A stretch of DNA of 64,000 nucleotides from Candidatus Villigracilis affinis (GTDB lineage Bacteria > Chloroflexota > Anaerolineae > Anaerolineales > Villigracilaceae), in the NCBI GenBank assembly GCA_016718275.1, contig JADKEA010000022.1, positions 49,800 through 113,799 of the forward strand, given 5' to 3'. Below are positions 26,184-33,954 of the stretch, piece after piece; the first letter of the stretch is position 1; every line of letters begins with the position of its first letter. Position numbers and translations under genes: made by a program. Below the pieces are notes generated by a model, which worked only from the letters and a program-made list of their open reading frames with translations, was not told the origin of the DNA and did no database searches.

Positions 26184-27096
26184 CTACATCCATTCTACTA
26201 ATCCGTGAAGCAGGTACACCCACATTTGTGGGAACAGTACGCGCAGCCGTCTGGCCTTCCTTGATCAAACGCGCCAGATGTTTCACCATTACCGCCTGAC
26301 GTGACGAAGCCTGCGCGCCGAGGTCTGCCAGCACAGGTTCGAGCCATGCTTCATACGAACGCACATTCAAATAAACTTTGCGCCCGCGGCGATCTGGCAG
26401 CCCAGCCACCAGCGCCGATATTTTTTCACTCACATTCTGTTCATCAGGATGAATGAGCGGTGTCAGCACAACTCCGTACATGCCCGCGGTTACACTGGCA
26501 TAACATTTCAAATTCTGACTCACAAACCCGATCACCCGATTCGGCGCAGGCTCAACAGGATGCAGCAACGGCGGCACGATCTGATAATGCAGACTCTGCA
26601 CCGCAGGCAAGTCCAACGAACGGGTGCGCCTCCAACTTAAGCTGGAAGCTGGTTCTGTTTTCTCAAGCAGACTCACATCCCAAAGCCTCTGCCAGGCATA
26701 GACGGAAAATCCCGCCATGCGCAACGCCGGGAAAACATCGCTTGATTCATCCACTTCAGCCAATACATGGAAAGCCATCCACTCGCCCGCCTGGACGGCA
26801 AGATGTTCGATCAAGGCAGGCAGGGTCGGGTCGGCCAAGTTGGATGAAGGTGCAAGATACAATAACTTCGCAAACGTTTCACCGCGGGTGTGGATTACTC
26901 CGCCCAACAGGGCGGTATCGCCGCCGTTCGAGATCGCCGCATACAAATGACGTGCGGGATTTATATAAGCCAGCAATCCCATTGCCCCAAGGGGATGACC
27001 ACGCGTGAGTGCACGCGCGCTATCGAGGGTCAAGACATTATTTCGATATCGCGTAATAACAGGCAGATCAAGCAGGTCGAGAGGGCGAATGGACAT
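26176..27096 (-). CDS. GNAT-like acetyltransferase (tandem-domain type)
   Basis: 306 residues. The N-terminal half has IRPLDLLDLPVITRYRNN and a strand/helix order like GNAT proteins; the C-terminal part contains ALVAGLPDRRGRKVYLNVRSYEAWLEPVLADLG, which resembles the GNAT end where the last strands pair. The acetyl-CoA loop is weak, so activity is uncertain. It overlaps the following small gene by 8 bases and lies 44 bases downstream of pdxT. Confidence 0.55.
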   Translation of the reverse strand: MSIRPLDLLDLPVITRYRNNVLTLDSARALTRGHPLGAMGLLAYINPARHLYAAISNGGDTALLGGVIHTRGETFAKLLYLAPSSNLADPTLPALIEHLAVQAGEWMAFHVLAEVDESSDVFPALRMAGFSVYAWQRLWDVSLLEKTEPASSLSWRRTRSLDLPAVQSLHYQIVPPLLHPVEPAPNRVIGFVSQNLKCYASVTAGMYGVVLTPLIHPDEQNVSEKISALVAGLPDRRGRKVYLNVRSYEAWLEPVLADLGAQASSRQAVMVKHLARLIKEGQTAARTVPTNVGVPASRISRMDVDE

Positions 27097-27140
27097 TTTT
27101 TATACCGCAGGGGGCACAGCATGGCTGTGCCCCCTGCAAT

Positions 27141-27719
27141 TTACGATGCTAAAGAAATAAAATACTCGTGGAAACGCGTATCATCGGTCAATTCAGGATG
27201 GAAGGAAGTCGCCAGCAAATGGCCTTCCTGCGCCGCAACAATGCGGCCATCTTCCAAAGCAGAAAGCACCCGCGCATTCCCATACACCGACTCAATGATG
27301 GGCGCACGGATGAACACCGCGTGATACGGATGTTCCGTGCCGGTCACTTTCATTAATTCGTCGATCTCAAGGTCCGTTTCAAACGAATCAACCTGCCTGC
27401 CAAATGCATTGCGCTGGACTTTGATATCCATCAAGCCCAACAAAGGCTGGTCACGCCCGATATCCTTTGAAAGGAAGATGGCTCCCGCACAGGTTCCCCA
27501 AATGGCATGGCTTTTTCCAAATTGTTGAATGGGCTCGATCAAGCCATACGCAACGGCCAGTTTTCCAAACGTCGTTGATTCGCCACCGGGCATGATCAGC
27601 CCGTCGAGTCCATCAAGATGTTTTGGCAGGCGCACTTCAGCCGTCTCCACGCCAATTCGTTTCAGCATGGTGATATGTTCCGCAAAATCGCCCTGAAGGG
27701 CGAGGACACCGATTTTCAT
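27141..27719 (-). CDS. pdxT: Pyridoxal 5'-phosphate synthase, glutaminase subunit
   Basis: Supplies ammonia from glutamine to PdxS. The class I glutaminase triad is visible: C77 in GTCAGAIFL and the late SFHPELT motif with His and Glu; MPGGEST at 43-49 is the oxyanion region. The start at 27719 (MKIGVLALQGDF) is chosen because it matches the family; a frame extension to 27740 adds seven residues that run into the hairpin. 192 residues is normal. Confidence 0.95.
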   Translation of the reverse strand: MKIGVLALQGDFAEHITMLKRIGVETAEVRLPKHLDGLDGLIMPGGESTTFGKLAVAYGLIEPIQQFGKSHAIWGTCAGAIFLSKDIGRDQPLLGLMDIKVQRNAFGRQVDSFETDLEIDELMKVTGTEHPYHAVFIRAPIIESVYGNARVLSALEDGRIVAAQEGHLLATSFHPELTDDTRFHEYFISLAS

Positions 27720-27730
27720 TTTCAAATTCC

Positions 27731-27759
27731 GTAGGAACACGGCGATGCCGTGTTCCTAC
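27731..27759. repeat. Strong hairpin between pdxS and pdxT
   Basis: GTAGGAACACGGC-GAT-GCCGTGTTCCTAC, a perfect 13-bp stem with 3-base loop, shares its core with the palindrome at 8514-8532. It could reduce pdxT expression relative to pdxS or protect the upstream mRNA; it is more likely a REP-like element. Confidence 0.6.
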
Positions 27760-27765
27760 AATAGT

Positions 27766-28653
27766 TTACCAACCACGAACAGCGAGTTTTTCGCTTTCAG
27801 GCATGTGCGCGGCATTGCGTCCCACCATGGCTTCGCCGAGGTTCTTGCTCACTTCGGCAAGGATGGAGGCATCCTGATAATGGGTTACAGATTTGACAAT
27901 GGCCGCGGCGCGTTTGGCAGGGTCACCGCTCTTGAAAATGCCAGAGCCGACGAATACACCGTCTACGCCGAGCTGCATCATCAAGGCTGCATCGGCGGGA
28001 GTCGCTACTCCACCCGCCGCAAAATTGACAACAGGCATACGTCCGAGAGTCTTCACTTCCTTCACCAATTCATACGGCGCGCCGTTGTTCTTGGCAAAGG
28101 TCATCAACTCTTCGTCGTCCATCACCTGCAAATGCTTGATCGAACCGATCACCGAACGGGCATGGCGCACAGCTTCCACCACATCACCAGTACCAGCTTC
28201 ACCCTTAGTGCGGATCATCGCGGCGCCTTCACCAATGCGGCGCAAGGCCTCGCCAATGTTACGGCATCCGCAAACGAACGGCACTTTGAAGTTGTGCTTC
28301 AAAATATGATGTTCTTCATCAGCAGGAGTCAACACTTCGGATTCATCAATATAGTCAACGCCGATGGATTCCAAAATCTGCGCTTCCACAAAATGTCCAA
28401 TGCGGCACTTCGCCATAACAGGAATGCTGACCGCATCAATGATCTTCAAGATCATGTCAGGGTCAGACATGCGCGCCACACCACCGTCTGCACGAATGTC
28501 AGCAGGGACGCGCTCCAAAGCCATCACCGCGCACGCACCCGCATCTTCTGCGATCTTGGCTTGCTCGGCATTCACCACGTCCATGATGACGCCGCCTTTT
28601 AACATTTGGGCCAAACCCTTTTTCTCAGTCCATGTACCAGTTTTTGATTCCAT
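27766..28653 (-). CDS. pdxS: Pyridoxal 5'-phosphate synthase, synthase subunit
   Basis: Makes PLP from ribose 5-phosphate, glyceraldehyde 3-phosphate and ammonia from PdxT; forms a dodecamer with PdxT around it. The 295 residues contain the family core GGVIMDVVNAEQAKIAEDAG, D25, and the catalytic lysine of VMAKCRIGHF (K82), then the second lysine region EAGTGDVVEAVRHAR and the phosphate-binding GSGIFKS. It is the first gene of the minus-strand run down to 23942 and is divergent from an XRE-cupin regulator. Confidence 0.97.
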   Translation of the reverse strand: MESKTGTWTEKKGLAQMLKGGVIMDVVNAEQAKIAEDAGACAVMALERVPADIRADGGVARMSDPDMILKIIDAVSIPVMAKCRIGHFVEAQILESIGVDYIDESEVLTPADEEHHILKHNFKVPFVCGCRNIGEALRRIGEGAAMIRTKGEAGTGDVVEAVRHARSVIGSIKHLQVMDDEELMTFAKNNGAPYELVKEVKTLGRMPVVNFAAGGVATPADAALMMQLGVDGVFVGSGIFKSGDPAKRAAAIVKSVTHYQDASILAEVSKNLGEAMVGRNAAHMPESEKLAVRGW

Positions 28654-28833
28654 TTTTATACGCTCCTTTAATTAATGCGTGTGAATTCTACCATGCAGAT
28701 ATATTTAAATCATAAGAGGGTCGTAAGCATCTTTCCCATCGTCCATATACTCAAAAAAAGCGAAAAAAACAGCGGAAGGGTGCTATTTATACCAATAAAC
28801 CCGTAGCAAAAACCAATGTAATAGTTGCACATC

Positions 28834-28861
28834 TTGACCATTTCGGTTCCACAACTATAAT
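28834..28861 (+). promoter_or_regulatory. Promoter of XRE-cupin regulator
   Basis: TTGACC at 28834-28839, 16-base spacer, TATAAT at 28856-28861. It lies in the 229-base divergent region with pdxS; the pdxS promoter on the other strand was not clearly identified. Confidence 0.7.
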
Positions 28862-28894
28862 AATGTGTAATTGGATTAGCAAGTGAAAGATTTT

Positions 28895-29536
28895 ATGCCA
28901 AAAAATGCCCGTAATACAAACTCTCCTTTTTTCACCTCAACAGCGTCGTCAAACAGTGAACTTAATGTAGGCCAGCGACTGCGCATTATTCGTGCAGAAC
29001 GAGGACTTTCGATCAAAGTATTAGCTGAATTAAGCGGGTTGAATGTCAATACACTCAGCCTGATCGAAAACGGACGGACATCACCAAGTGTCAATACACT
29101 TCAACAATTATCACAGGCCCTGCAAATACCAATCACTTCATTTTTTGAAAATAACCGCGGCCATAGCACGATTGTTTTCCAGAAATCGGGAGAAAGACCT
29201 CAGTCCATTTTTTCTCAGGGGGAAGTAGCGGACCTGGCTTCGGGGATGTCGCACTTTGGGGCGGAGCCAGTCATTATTACACTGAATCCCTATGCCGACA
29301 GCGGACGGACTCCGATTGTCCACACCGGGCGTGAGTTTGTCTTTTGCATCGAAGGAAAAATCATCTACACGGTGGAGGATAAAACCTATATTCTCGAGCC
29401 TGGCGACAGCCTGATCTTTGAAGCATATCTTCCTCATCAATGGAAGAATCCCAACGCAACGCCATCTCGTGCGCTGCTGATTCTGTGCGCAATGGATGAG
29501 CGCGAAAACCCAAGCGACAGGCACTTTTTGAAATAA
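28895..29536 (+). CDS. XRE-type transcriptional regulator with C-terminal cupin domain
   Basis: After a polar N-terminus of about 25 residues comes a helix-turn-helix (GQRLRIIRAERGLSIKVLAE, then NVNTLSLIENGRTSPSVNTL), and from about residue 115 a cupin barrel ending with EPGDSLIFEAYLPHQWKNP. Such proteins sense a small ligand in the cupin. The start is uncertain: ATG 28895 or GTG 28883. The protein is divergent from pdxS, so control of pdxST or of itself is a reasonable guess; known pdxST regulators are usually of the MocR type, so this would be different. Confidence 0.85.
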   Translation: MPKNARNTNSPFFTSTASSNSELNVGQRLRIIRAERGLSIKVLAELSGLNVNTLSLIENGRTSPSVNTLQQLSQALQIPITSFFENNRGHSTIVFQKSGERPQSIFSQGEVADLASGMSHFGAEPVIITLNPYADSGRTPIVHTGREFVFCIEGKIIYTVEDKTYILEPGDSLIFEAYLPHQWKNPNATPSRALLILCAMDERENPSDRHFLK

Positions 29537-29588
29537 TCGCAAGGGTTCAATTCCCAAGTAAAAAACCTAAATGCATTCTCCTGGGTTT

Positions 29589-29620
29589 CTGATGTTCCCG
29601 TTGGGCAACGGGAACATCAG
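29589..29620 (+). terminator. Hairpin after XRE-cupin gene
   Basis: CTGATGTTCCCGTTG and CAACGGGAACATCAG form a perfect 15-bp stem with a 2-base loop, then TTCTT. Confidence 0.7.
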
Positions 29621-29632
29621 TTCTTAAAGGGC

Positions 29633-29660
29633 TTGACTTAAATTTGAATCTGATTACAAT
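29633..29660 (+). promoter_or_regulatory. Promoter of GntR-SPFH operon
   Basis: TTGACT at 29633-29638, 16-base spacer, TACAAT at 29655-29660. The -10 box is the first unit of the repeat described in the next entry. Confidence 0.6.
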
Positions 29661-29686
29661 TAGTACAATGATACAATTAGTACAAT
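29655..29686 (+). promoter_or_regulatory. Direct repeat operator candidate
   Basis: TACAATTAGTACAAT occurs twice, at 29655-29669 and 29672-29686, two bases apart, covering the -10 box and the start of the message. Such arrangement directly before a GntR gene suggests autoregulation. Confidence 0.6.
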
Positions 29687-29690
29687 CAGG

Positions 29691-30128
29691 ATGCGATTTA
29701 TGACAGAGAAGAAACTCACCCTTCGGCTTGATTTCCATTCAGGCCTTCCTATTTACACTCAAATCGTTAACCAGATACAAAGTCAGCTGGCAAATGGGAG
29801 GTTGAAACCCGGCGACCAGCTACCCACGGTCCGTGCGCTGGCGCAGGAATTACGAGTCAACTTCAATACTGTGGCGCGTGCATATCGTATATTGGATGAA
29901 GCCAGAATCATTTCCACTCAACAAGGACGCGGCACATATATTACAGAGATACCACCACCAAATATCAGTGAAAAGTTACGGAATGAATCACTTGAAGCAT
30001 TGACTCAACGATTCATCAACGAAGCCTTTCGACTGGGCTTCTTCGAAAAGGAGATCAGCCAAATGGTTAGAGACAGTTTGAAGGTCAGGAAAGAAGCGCA
30101 AAACAAACAGAAGGAGAATGCAAAATGA
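29691..30128 (+). CDS. GntR-family transcriptional regulator (YtrA subfamily)
   Basis: 145 residues: winged-helix domain with GLPIYTQIVNQIQSQLANG and QLPTVRALAQELRVNFNTVARAYRILDE, followed only by a short helical tail of about 50 residues instead of a large ligand domain. That is the YtrA type, whose members usually repress an operon of envelope or transport genes they head. Start may be ATG 29691 or ATG 29700; the second has AGG at a better distance. It overlaps the SPFH gene by 4 bases (ATGA type), so both are cotranslated. The repeat at 29655-29686 is the likely binding site. Confidence 0.9.
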   Translation: MRFMTEKKLTLRLDFHSGLPIYTQIVNQIQSQLANGRLKPGDQLPTVRALAQELRVNFNTVARAYRILDEARIISTQQGRGTYITEIPPPNISEKLRNESLEALTQRFINEAFRLGFFEKEISQMVRDSLKVRKEAQNKQKENAK

Positions 30129-31066
30129 ACACAAATCTATTTAAGTCGTTAATCGAAAAGAACAAACAATCAAAAGATGATCAACACATTTCGCCGATTG
30201 CCATAACAATATTCACAGTGTTTCTGTTGATTGCAATACTTGGTGCAGTGATTGGCGATGGTCGATTTCCAGATGCAGTGATCGGGGTTTGGGTATTTAG
30301 CCTGACCATGATCGGCACGTATTTTCTCTTTGCACTGAAGGTTGCGTCGCAATGGGAAAAAGCCGTTGTACTGCGTTTGGGGAAATTCCATGGCTTGAAA
30401 GGGCCCGGTGTGTTTTGGTTGATTCCGATCATTGATAACGCCACAATGTGGATTGATCATCGTGTGATGGTCACATCCTTTTCAGCGGAAAAGACTCTCA
30501 CCAAAGATACCGTGCCAGTGGACGTGGATGCCGTATTGTTCTGGGTGGTGTGGGATGCGGAGAAAGCCGCGCTTGAAGTAAAGGATTACCAGAGCGCGAT
30601 TTCGTGGGCAGCGCAGACCGCACTGCGTGAGATCATTGGGCAAATGTCGCTCGCCGATATTCTGGTCGGCCGCGCAAAAATGGATGAAGAGCTACAGAAG
30701 ATCATTGACGAGCGCTCCACACCCTGGGGCGTAACCGTACAATCTGTGGAGATTCGCGATGTGGTAATCCCTCAGGTTCTAGAGGACGCCATGTCGCGCC
30801 AAGCGCAGGCAGAACGCGAACGACAAGCCCGCGTGATCCTCGGCGAATCAGAGCAACAGATCGCAGCTTCGTTTGCCGAAGCATCGCAAGCGTACATCAA
30901 TAATCCCACCGCGCTCCATTTGCGTGGGATGAACATGCTGTTTGAAGGCCTGAAAGAAAAAGGCGCGCTCGTGATCGTTCCATCCTCCGCTGTGGACACG
31001 ATGAATCTCGGCGGTCTCAGTGGAATGGTTTCGCTGGCGCAAAATAACCTACCAAAAGACAAGTAA
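30125..31066 (+). CDS. SPFH/stomatin-like (slipin) membrane protein
   Basis: 313 residues. Two membrane helices (about 25-45 and 53-70), then the SPFH domain: EKAVVLRLGKFHGLKGPGVF, VDVDAVLFWVVWDAEKA, and the helical coil with AMSRQAQAERERQARVI. Slipins form scaffold rings on the membrane and are often paired with NfeD proteases; a long NfeD lies at 7202-8512 but not in this operon. Starts inside the stop of the GntR gene. Confidence 0.9.
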   Translation: MNTNLFKSLIEKNKQSKDDQHISPIAITIFTVFLLIAILGAVIGDGRFPDAVIGVWVFSLTMIGTYFLFALKVASQWEKAVVLRLGKFHGLKGPGVFWLIPIIDNATMWIDHRVMVTSFSAEKTLTKDTVPVDVDAVLFWVVWDAEKAALEVKDYQSAISWAAQTALREIIGQMSLADILVGRAKMDEELQKIIDERSTPWGVTVQSVEIRDVVIPQVLEDAMSRQAQAERERQARVILGESEQQIAASFAEASQAYINNPTALHLRGMNMLFEGLKEKGALVIVPSSAVDTMNLGGLSGMVSLAQNNLPKDK

Positions 31067-31068
31067 AT

Positions 31069-31084
31069 CGTTTCACGTGAAACG
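31069..31084. promoter_or_regulatory. parS: parS-like site 1
   Basis: CGTTTCACGTGAAACG contains the 14-bp palindrome GTTTCACGTGAAAC, which is the core of the ParB-binding site parS. It lies in the 36-base gap between the SPFH and SdpI genes. Confidence 0.8.
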
Positions 31085-31102
31085 AAACAGAAAAGAGAAA
31101 AA

Positions 31103-31753
31103 ATGACTACCAAAACAACTTCAATGATTGTACTGGGCTTGATTGTGATCGCTGCCATTGCTGGCCTGGCTCTTTGGAATCAGCTTCCAGACCAAATGGC
31201 TTCCCATTGGAATGCCAATGATGAAGTGGACGGAACCATGCCAAGATTCTGGGGCGTGTTCCTGCTGCCACTGATCACGTTGGGAATGTTCGTGTTATTC
31301 ATCTTTATTCCCAACATTGATCCGCTAAAAGCAAACGTTGCGGAATTCCGCGAAACATTCAACCTTTTTATCGTGTTCTTTGTGGCCTTCATGCTCTACA
31401 TCCACGCGCTGACCTTGGCATGGAGCCTCGGCTACAATAATTTCAAAATGAGCGCAGCCATGCTGCCGATGATCGGCCTGCTGTTCTTCTTTATCGGCTA
31501 TATGTTGAAGAAGGCCAAACGCAATTTCTTCATCGGGATTCGGACCCCGTGGACTCTTTCCAGCGATACGGTCTGGAATAAAACACATCAACTCGGCTCG
31601 GCCCTGTTCATGCTTTCTGGAGCATTCGCCATCATTGGAGGATTCTTCGGCGGCATGCTGGCCTTCTGGTTGATGTTTGTTCCGCTGATGGGATCCACAC
31701 TGTTTCTGGTGGTCTACTCTTATATTTTGTATCGTAATGAAATGAAGACCTAA
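31103..31753 (+). CDS. SdpI-family membrane protein with DUF1648 domain
   Basis: 216 residues and six helices. The N-terminal DUF1648 part has WNQLPDQMASHWN and later DGTMPRF, the C-terminal SdpI part has FIGIRTPWTLSSDTVWNKTHQLG. SdpI of Bacillus protects cells against the SdpC toxin and acts in signalling; many homologues have no known toxin partner. Here it is downstream of a YtrA-type repressor and a slipin, so an envelope-stress or bacteriocin-immunity role is plausible, not proven. Confidence 0.87.
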   Translation: MTTKTTSMIVLGLIVIAAIAGLALWNQLPDQMASHWNANDEVDGTMPRFWGVFLLPLITLGMFVLFIFIPNIDPLKANVAEFRETFNLFIVFFVAFMLYIHALTLAWSLGYNNFKMSAAMLPMIGLLFFFIGYMLKKAKRNFFIGIRTPWTLSSDTVWNKTHQLGSALFMLSGAFAIIGGFFGGMLAFWLMFVPLMGSTLFLVVYSYILYRNEMKT

Positions 31754-31792
31754 ACAAAAAGCGCGGCTTCAAAAGTGCCGCGCTTTTTGTTT
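31752..31792. terminator. Terminator after SdpI gene, overlapping parS-like site 2
   Basis: AAACAAAAAGCGCGGC pairs perfectly (16 bp) with GCCGCGCTTTTTGTTT. The second arm runs into the parS-like palindrome. Confidence 0.8.
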
Positions 31793-31803
31793 CACGTGAA
31801 ACC
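31788..31803. promoter_or_regulatory. parS: parS-like site 2
   Basis: TGTTTCACGTGAAACC contains the same 14-bp palindrome as site 1 at 31069-31084, 719 bases away. Both are intergenic. Confidence 0.82.
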
Positions 31804-31875
31804 GTCCACGAGATATGACCACGGCCACAACACCGTCAGACATTCTCACACGCATCAGATAAATTCGGAGAAGAA

Positions 31876-32703
31876 ATGTTTATTCCATATTCCATCATTG
31901 GCTACACAGGCATGATCCTATTGCCGCTTATTGCTGGTTTTTTCATCGCGAAGAAATTCAAGCTTGGCTTCAAAGATTTTCGCAAACTATTCACAGCAGG
32001 CGCGTTGACTTTTATTGCATCACAGGTGCTGCATATTCCCGTTGTATATGGGCTGACTGCACTGTTTTCAAACGGCATACTTCCATCGCCAGATAAATCT
32101 ATAACACTGATCTTCAACGCGGTTGTGTTGGGTTTACTTGCGGGTATATTCGAGGAAACAGCTCGCTACATTTTATTCAAAGCCATTCGCAAATCAACAG
32201 ACACCTGGCAAAACGGAATCGTCATCGGGCTTGGACATGGTGGCATCGAGGCGATCTTGCTGGGCATCATCTCAATCTCAACAATGGCACAAATGATTGC
32301 CATGCGAGATCCGTCCAATCTTTCTGCATTGAACTTACCAGCCGATCAAGTTGGGCTTGTTCAAGAACAAATTAATGCATATTGGAATCAGCCCGATGTC
32401 ATGCCTTTGTTCGGGTTTATGGAACGTATCTCAGCGATGAGTTTACATATTGGCTTATCGATTCTTGTGTTGTACAGCATTGTCGCCAATCAAAAGAAAT
32501 GGTTTTGGATCGCATTACTCTGGCATGCATTTGTCGATGCAGTGGCAGTTTATGTATTTCCAAAGATCACAGCTGGTGAAAATGTTGCCGTGGGTGTTTT
32601 TGGATTCGAGCTAATGATCTTGCTTTTAGGTGTTGGGGTGTTGGCATATGCCATTCGACTCCGTACCAGCTTCCCCGTCAAAAATGAAGCGCCAACAAAA
32701 TAG
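31876..32703 (+). CDS. YhfC-family intramembrane metalloprotease-like protein
   Basis: 275 residues, about eight membrane helices. The motif GIFEETARY and later GLGHGGIEA are the two blocks of the YhfC family, related to CPBP-type glutamic intramembrane proteases. The third region WHAFVDAVAVY supplies another His and Asp. Substrate unknown. CGGAGAAGAA precedes the ATG. It follows the SdpI gene after a terminator and a parS-like site, so it may have its own promoter. Confidence 0.85.
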   Translation: MFIPYSIIGYTGMILLPLIAGFFIAKKFKLGFKDFRKLFTAGALTFIASQVLHIPVVYGLTALFSNGILPSPDKSITLIFNAVVLGLLAGIFEETARYILFKAIRKSTDTWQNGIVIGLGHGGIEAILLGIISISTMAQMIAMRDPSNLSALNLPADQVGLVQEQINAYWNQPDVMPLFGFMERISAMSLHIGLSILVLYSIVANQKKWFWIALLWHAFVDAVAVYVFPKITAGENVAVGVFGFELMILLLGVGVLAYAIRLRTSFPVKNEAPTK

Positions 32704-32724
32704 AACATTTGTTCTGGTTTCAAG

Positions 32725-32772
32725 AATCAAAAAAATCCGCCGAAGAAAATCTTCGGCGGATTTTTTTGATTC
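32725..32772. terminator. Bidirectional terminator between yhfC-like gene and dnaN
   Basis: AAAAAAATCCGCCGAAGA and TCTTCGGCGGATTTTTTT form a long perfect stem with A- and T-runs on both sides, as expected between convergent genes. Confidence 0.9.
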
Positions 32773-32778
32773 TATTGA

Positions 32779-33912
32779 TTATCCCAAATGCATCGGCATG
32801 ATCACGTGTAGGAAATTATCGTCACCCACCGGCTTGATGACACCAGGCGCATTCGCCGCAGATGTTTCCAGCGCAACGTTCGGAGTCTTGATCACTTCCA
32901 ACGCTTCGCGCAAAAACTTGACGTTGAACGCGATCAACACACTGCCGCCATCCACAGTCGCTTCAACGATGGTCTCGTTTTTACCAGTCTCTTCAGATGT
33001 AGCGGAGATTTCCACTTCACTTGGCTGCATTTCGCCATTCGATTGTTTGATGTCGAAACGGGCAACGTTCGAACCTTCACGCGCAAAGATTTCAGCCTGC
33101 TTGCAAGCCTTGAGCAGCGAGGCTGTGGAAACCAGCGTGCGTGATTTGTAACTACGCGGAATGATTTGCTGATAATCTGGGAATGTCCCATCGATCAATT
33201 GCGAAACAACTTCAACGTCCTTCACACGGAATAAAACCTGACCACGATTCTTCGGCGCAACCATGTAAATGGGTTCTTCATGATCCGAAGCCACGCGAGC
33301 CAGTTCGCTCAACGCGCGTGACGGAATGATCAAATTCAACGGCTGGGGCACGGGATTCGAAAGGACTGCCTTGCGAACCGAAAGACGGAAACCATCTGCC
33401 GCTGCCATCGTAAGTTTGTCCTTTTCCACATGCATCAACACGCCCATCAACACAGGGCGGGCTTCATCGGTGGATGCAGCAAAGACAACCTGCTGGATCA
33501 TTTCTTTAAAATCAGCAACGTTTAATTGAACAGCGCCATCCATTTCAGGCACAGGCAGCGGAGGGAATTCCTGCGCATCAATGCACTTGATATCGTTATT
33601 CGAAGTGCCGCCTTTTACATGCAGGTTTTGAGTCTTCACATCCAATGCCAACTGCACCTGATCACCCGGCAAAGTATTCACCAGGTCAGCAAAGGTGCGC
33701 GCAGGGACCGTGGTGGATCCTTCCTCGTCGATACGAGCCGCGATCCAACAGGTAATGCCCAACTCAAGGTTGGTGGCCGAAAGCCTCAAACGGCCTTCAT
33801 CACTTGCGATCAAAATATTAGATAAAACAGGGAGGGTACTGCGCGGCGAAACGGCGCGGGAGACAATACTCAAACCGCGTGCAAGGTTTTCTTGAAGGAC
33901 AGTTACTTTCAT
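32779..33912 (-). CDS. dnaN: DNA polymerase III beta subunit (sliding clamp)
   Basis: Ring clamp that tethers the replicative polymerase. The 377 residues show three similar domains: N-terminal MKVTVLQENLARGLSIVSRAVSPRSTLPVLSNI, then a middle IQQVVFAASTDEARPVLMGVL, and an end FLHVIMPMHLG. Length and motifs are typical. No dnaA, recF or gyrB gene is beside it, unlike the classical order. The parS-like sites at 31 kb and the DnaA-box cluster at 52.6 kb suggest that the origin is near. Confidence 0.96.
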   Translation of the reverse strand: MKVTVLQENLARGLSIVSRAVSPRSTLPVLSNILIASDEGRLRLSATNLELGITCWIAARIDEEGSTTVPARTFADLVNTLPGDQVQLALDVKTQNLHVKGGTSNNDIKCIDAQEFPPLPVPEMDGAVQLNVADFKEMIQQVVFAASTDEARPVLMGVLMHVEKDKLTMAAADGFRLSVRKAVLSNPVPQPLNLIIPSRALSELARVASDHEEPIYMVAPKNRGQVLFRVKDVEVVSQLIDGTFPDYQQIIPRSYKSRTLVSTASLLKACKQAEIFAREGSNVARFDIKQSNGEMQPSEVEISATSEETGKNETIVEATVDGGSVLIAFNVKFLREALEVIKTPNVALETSAANAPGVIKPVGDDNFLHVIMPMHLG

Positions 33913-33954
33913 AGGTTATCGCCTCGGATGATTTTTTTGAAAGTATATCATTAA

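Noticed and set aside
29655..29686. Four TACAAT units as an iteron array of a plasmid origin
   Set aside because: Only two 15-bp units, directly before a GntR gene and over its promoter; an operator explains them more simply.
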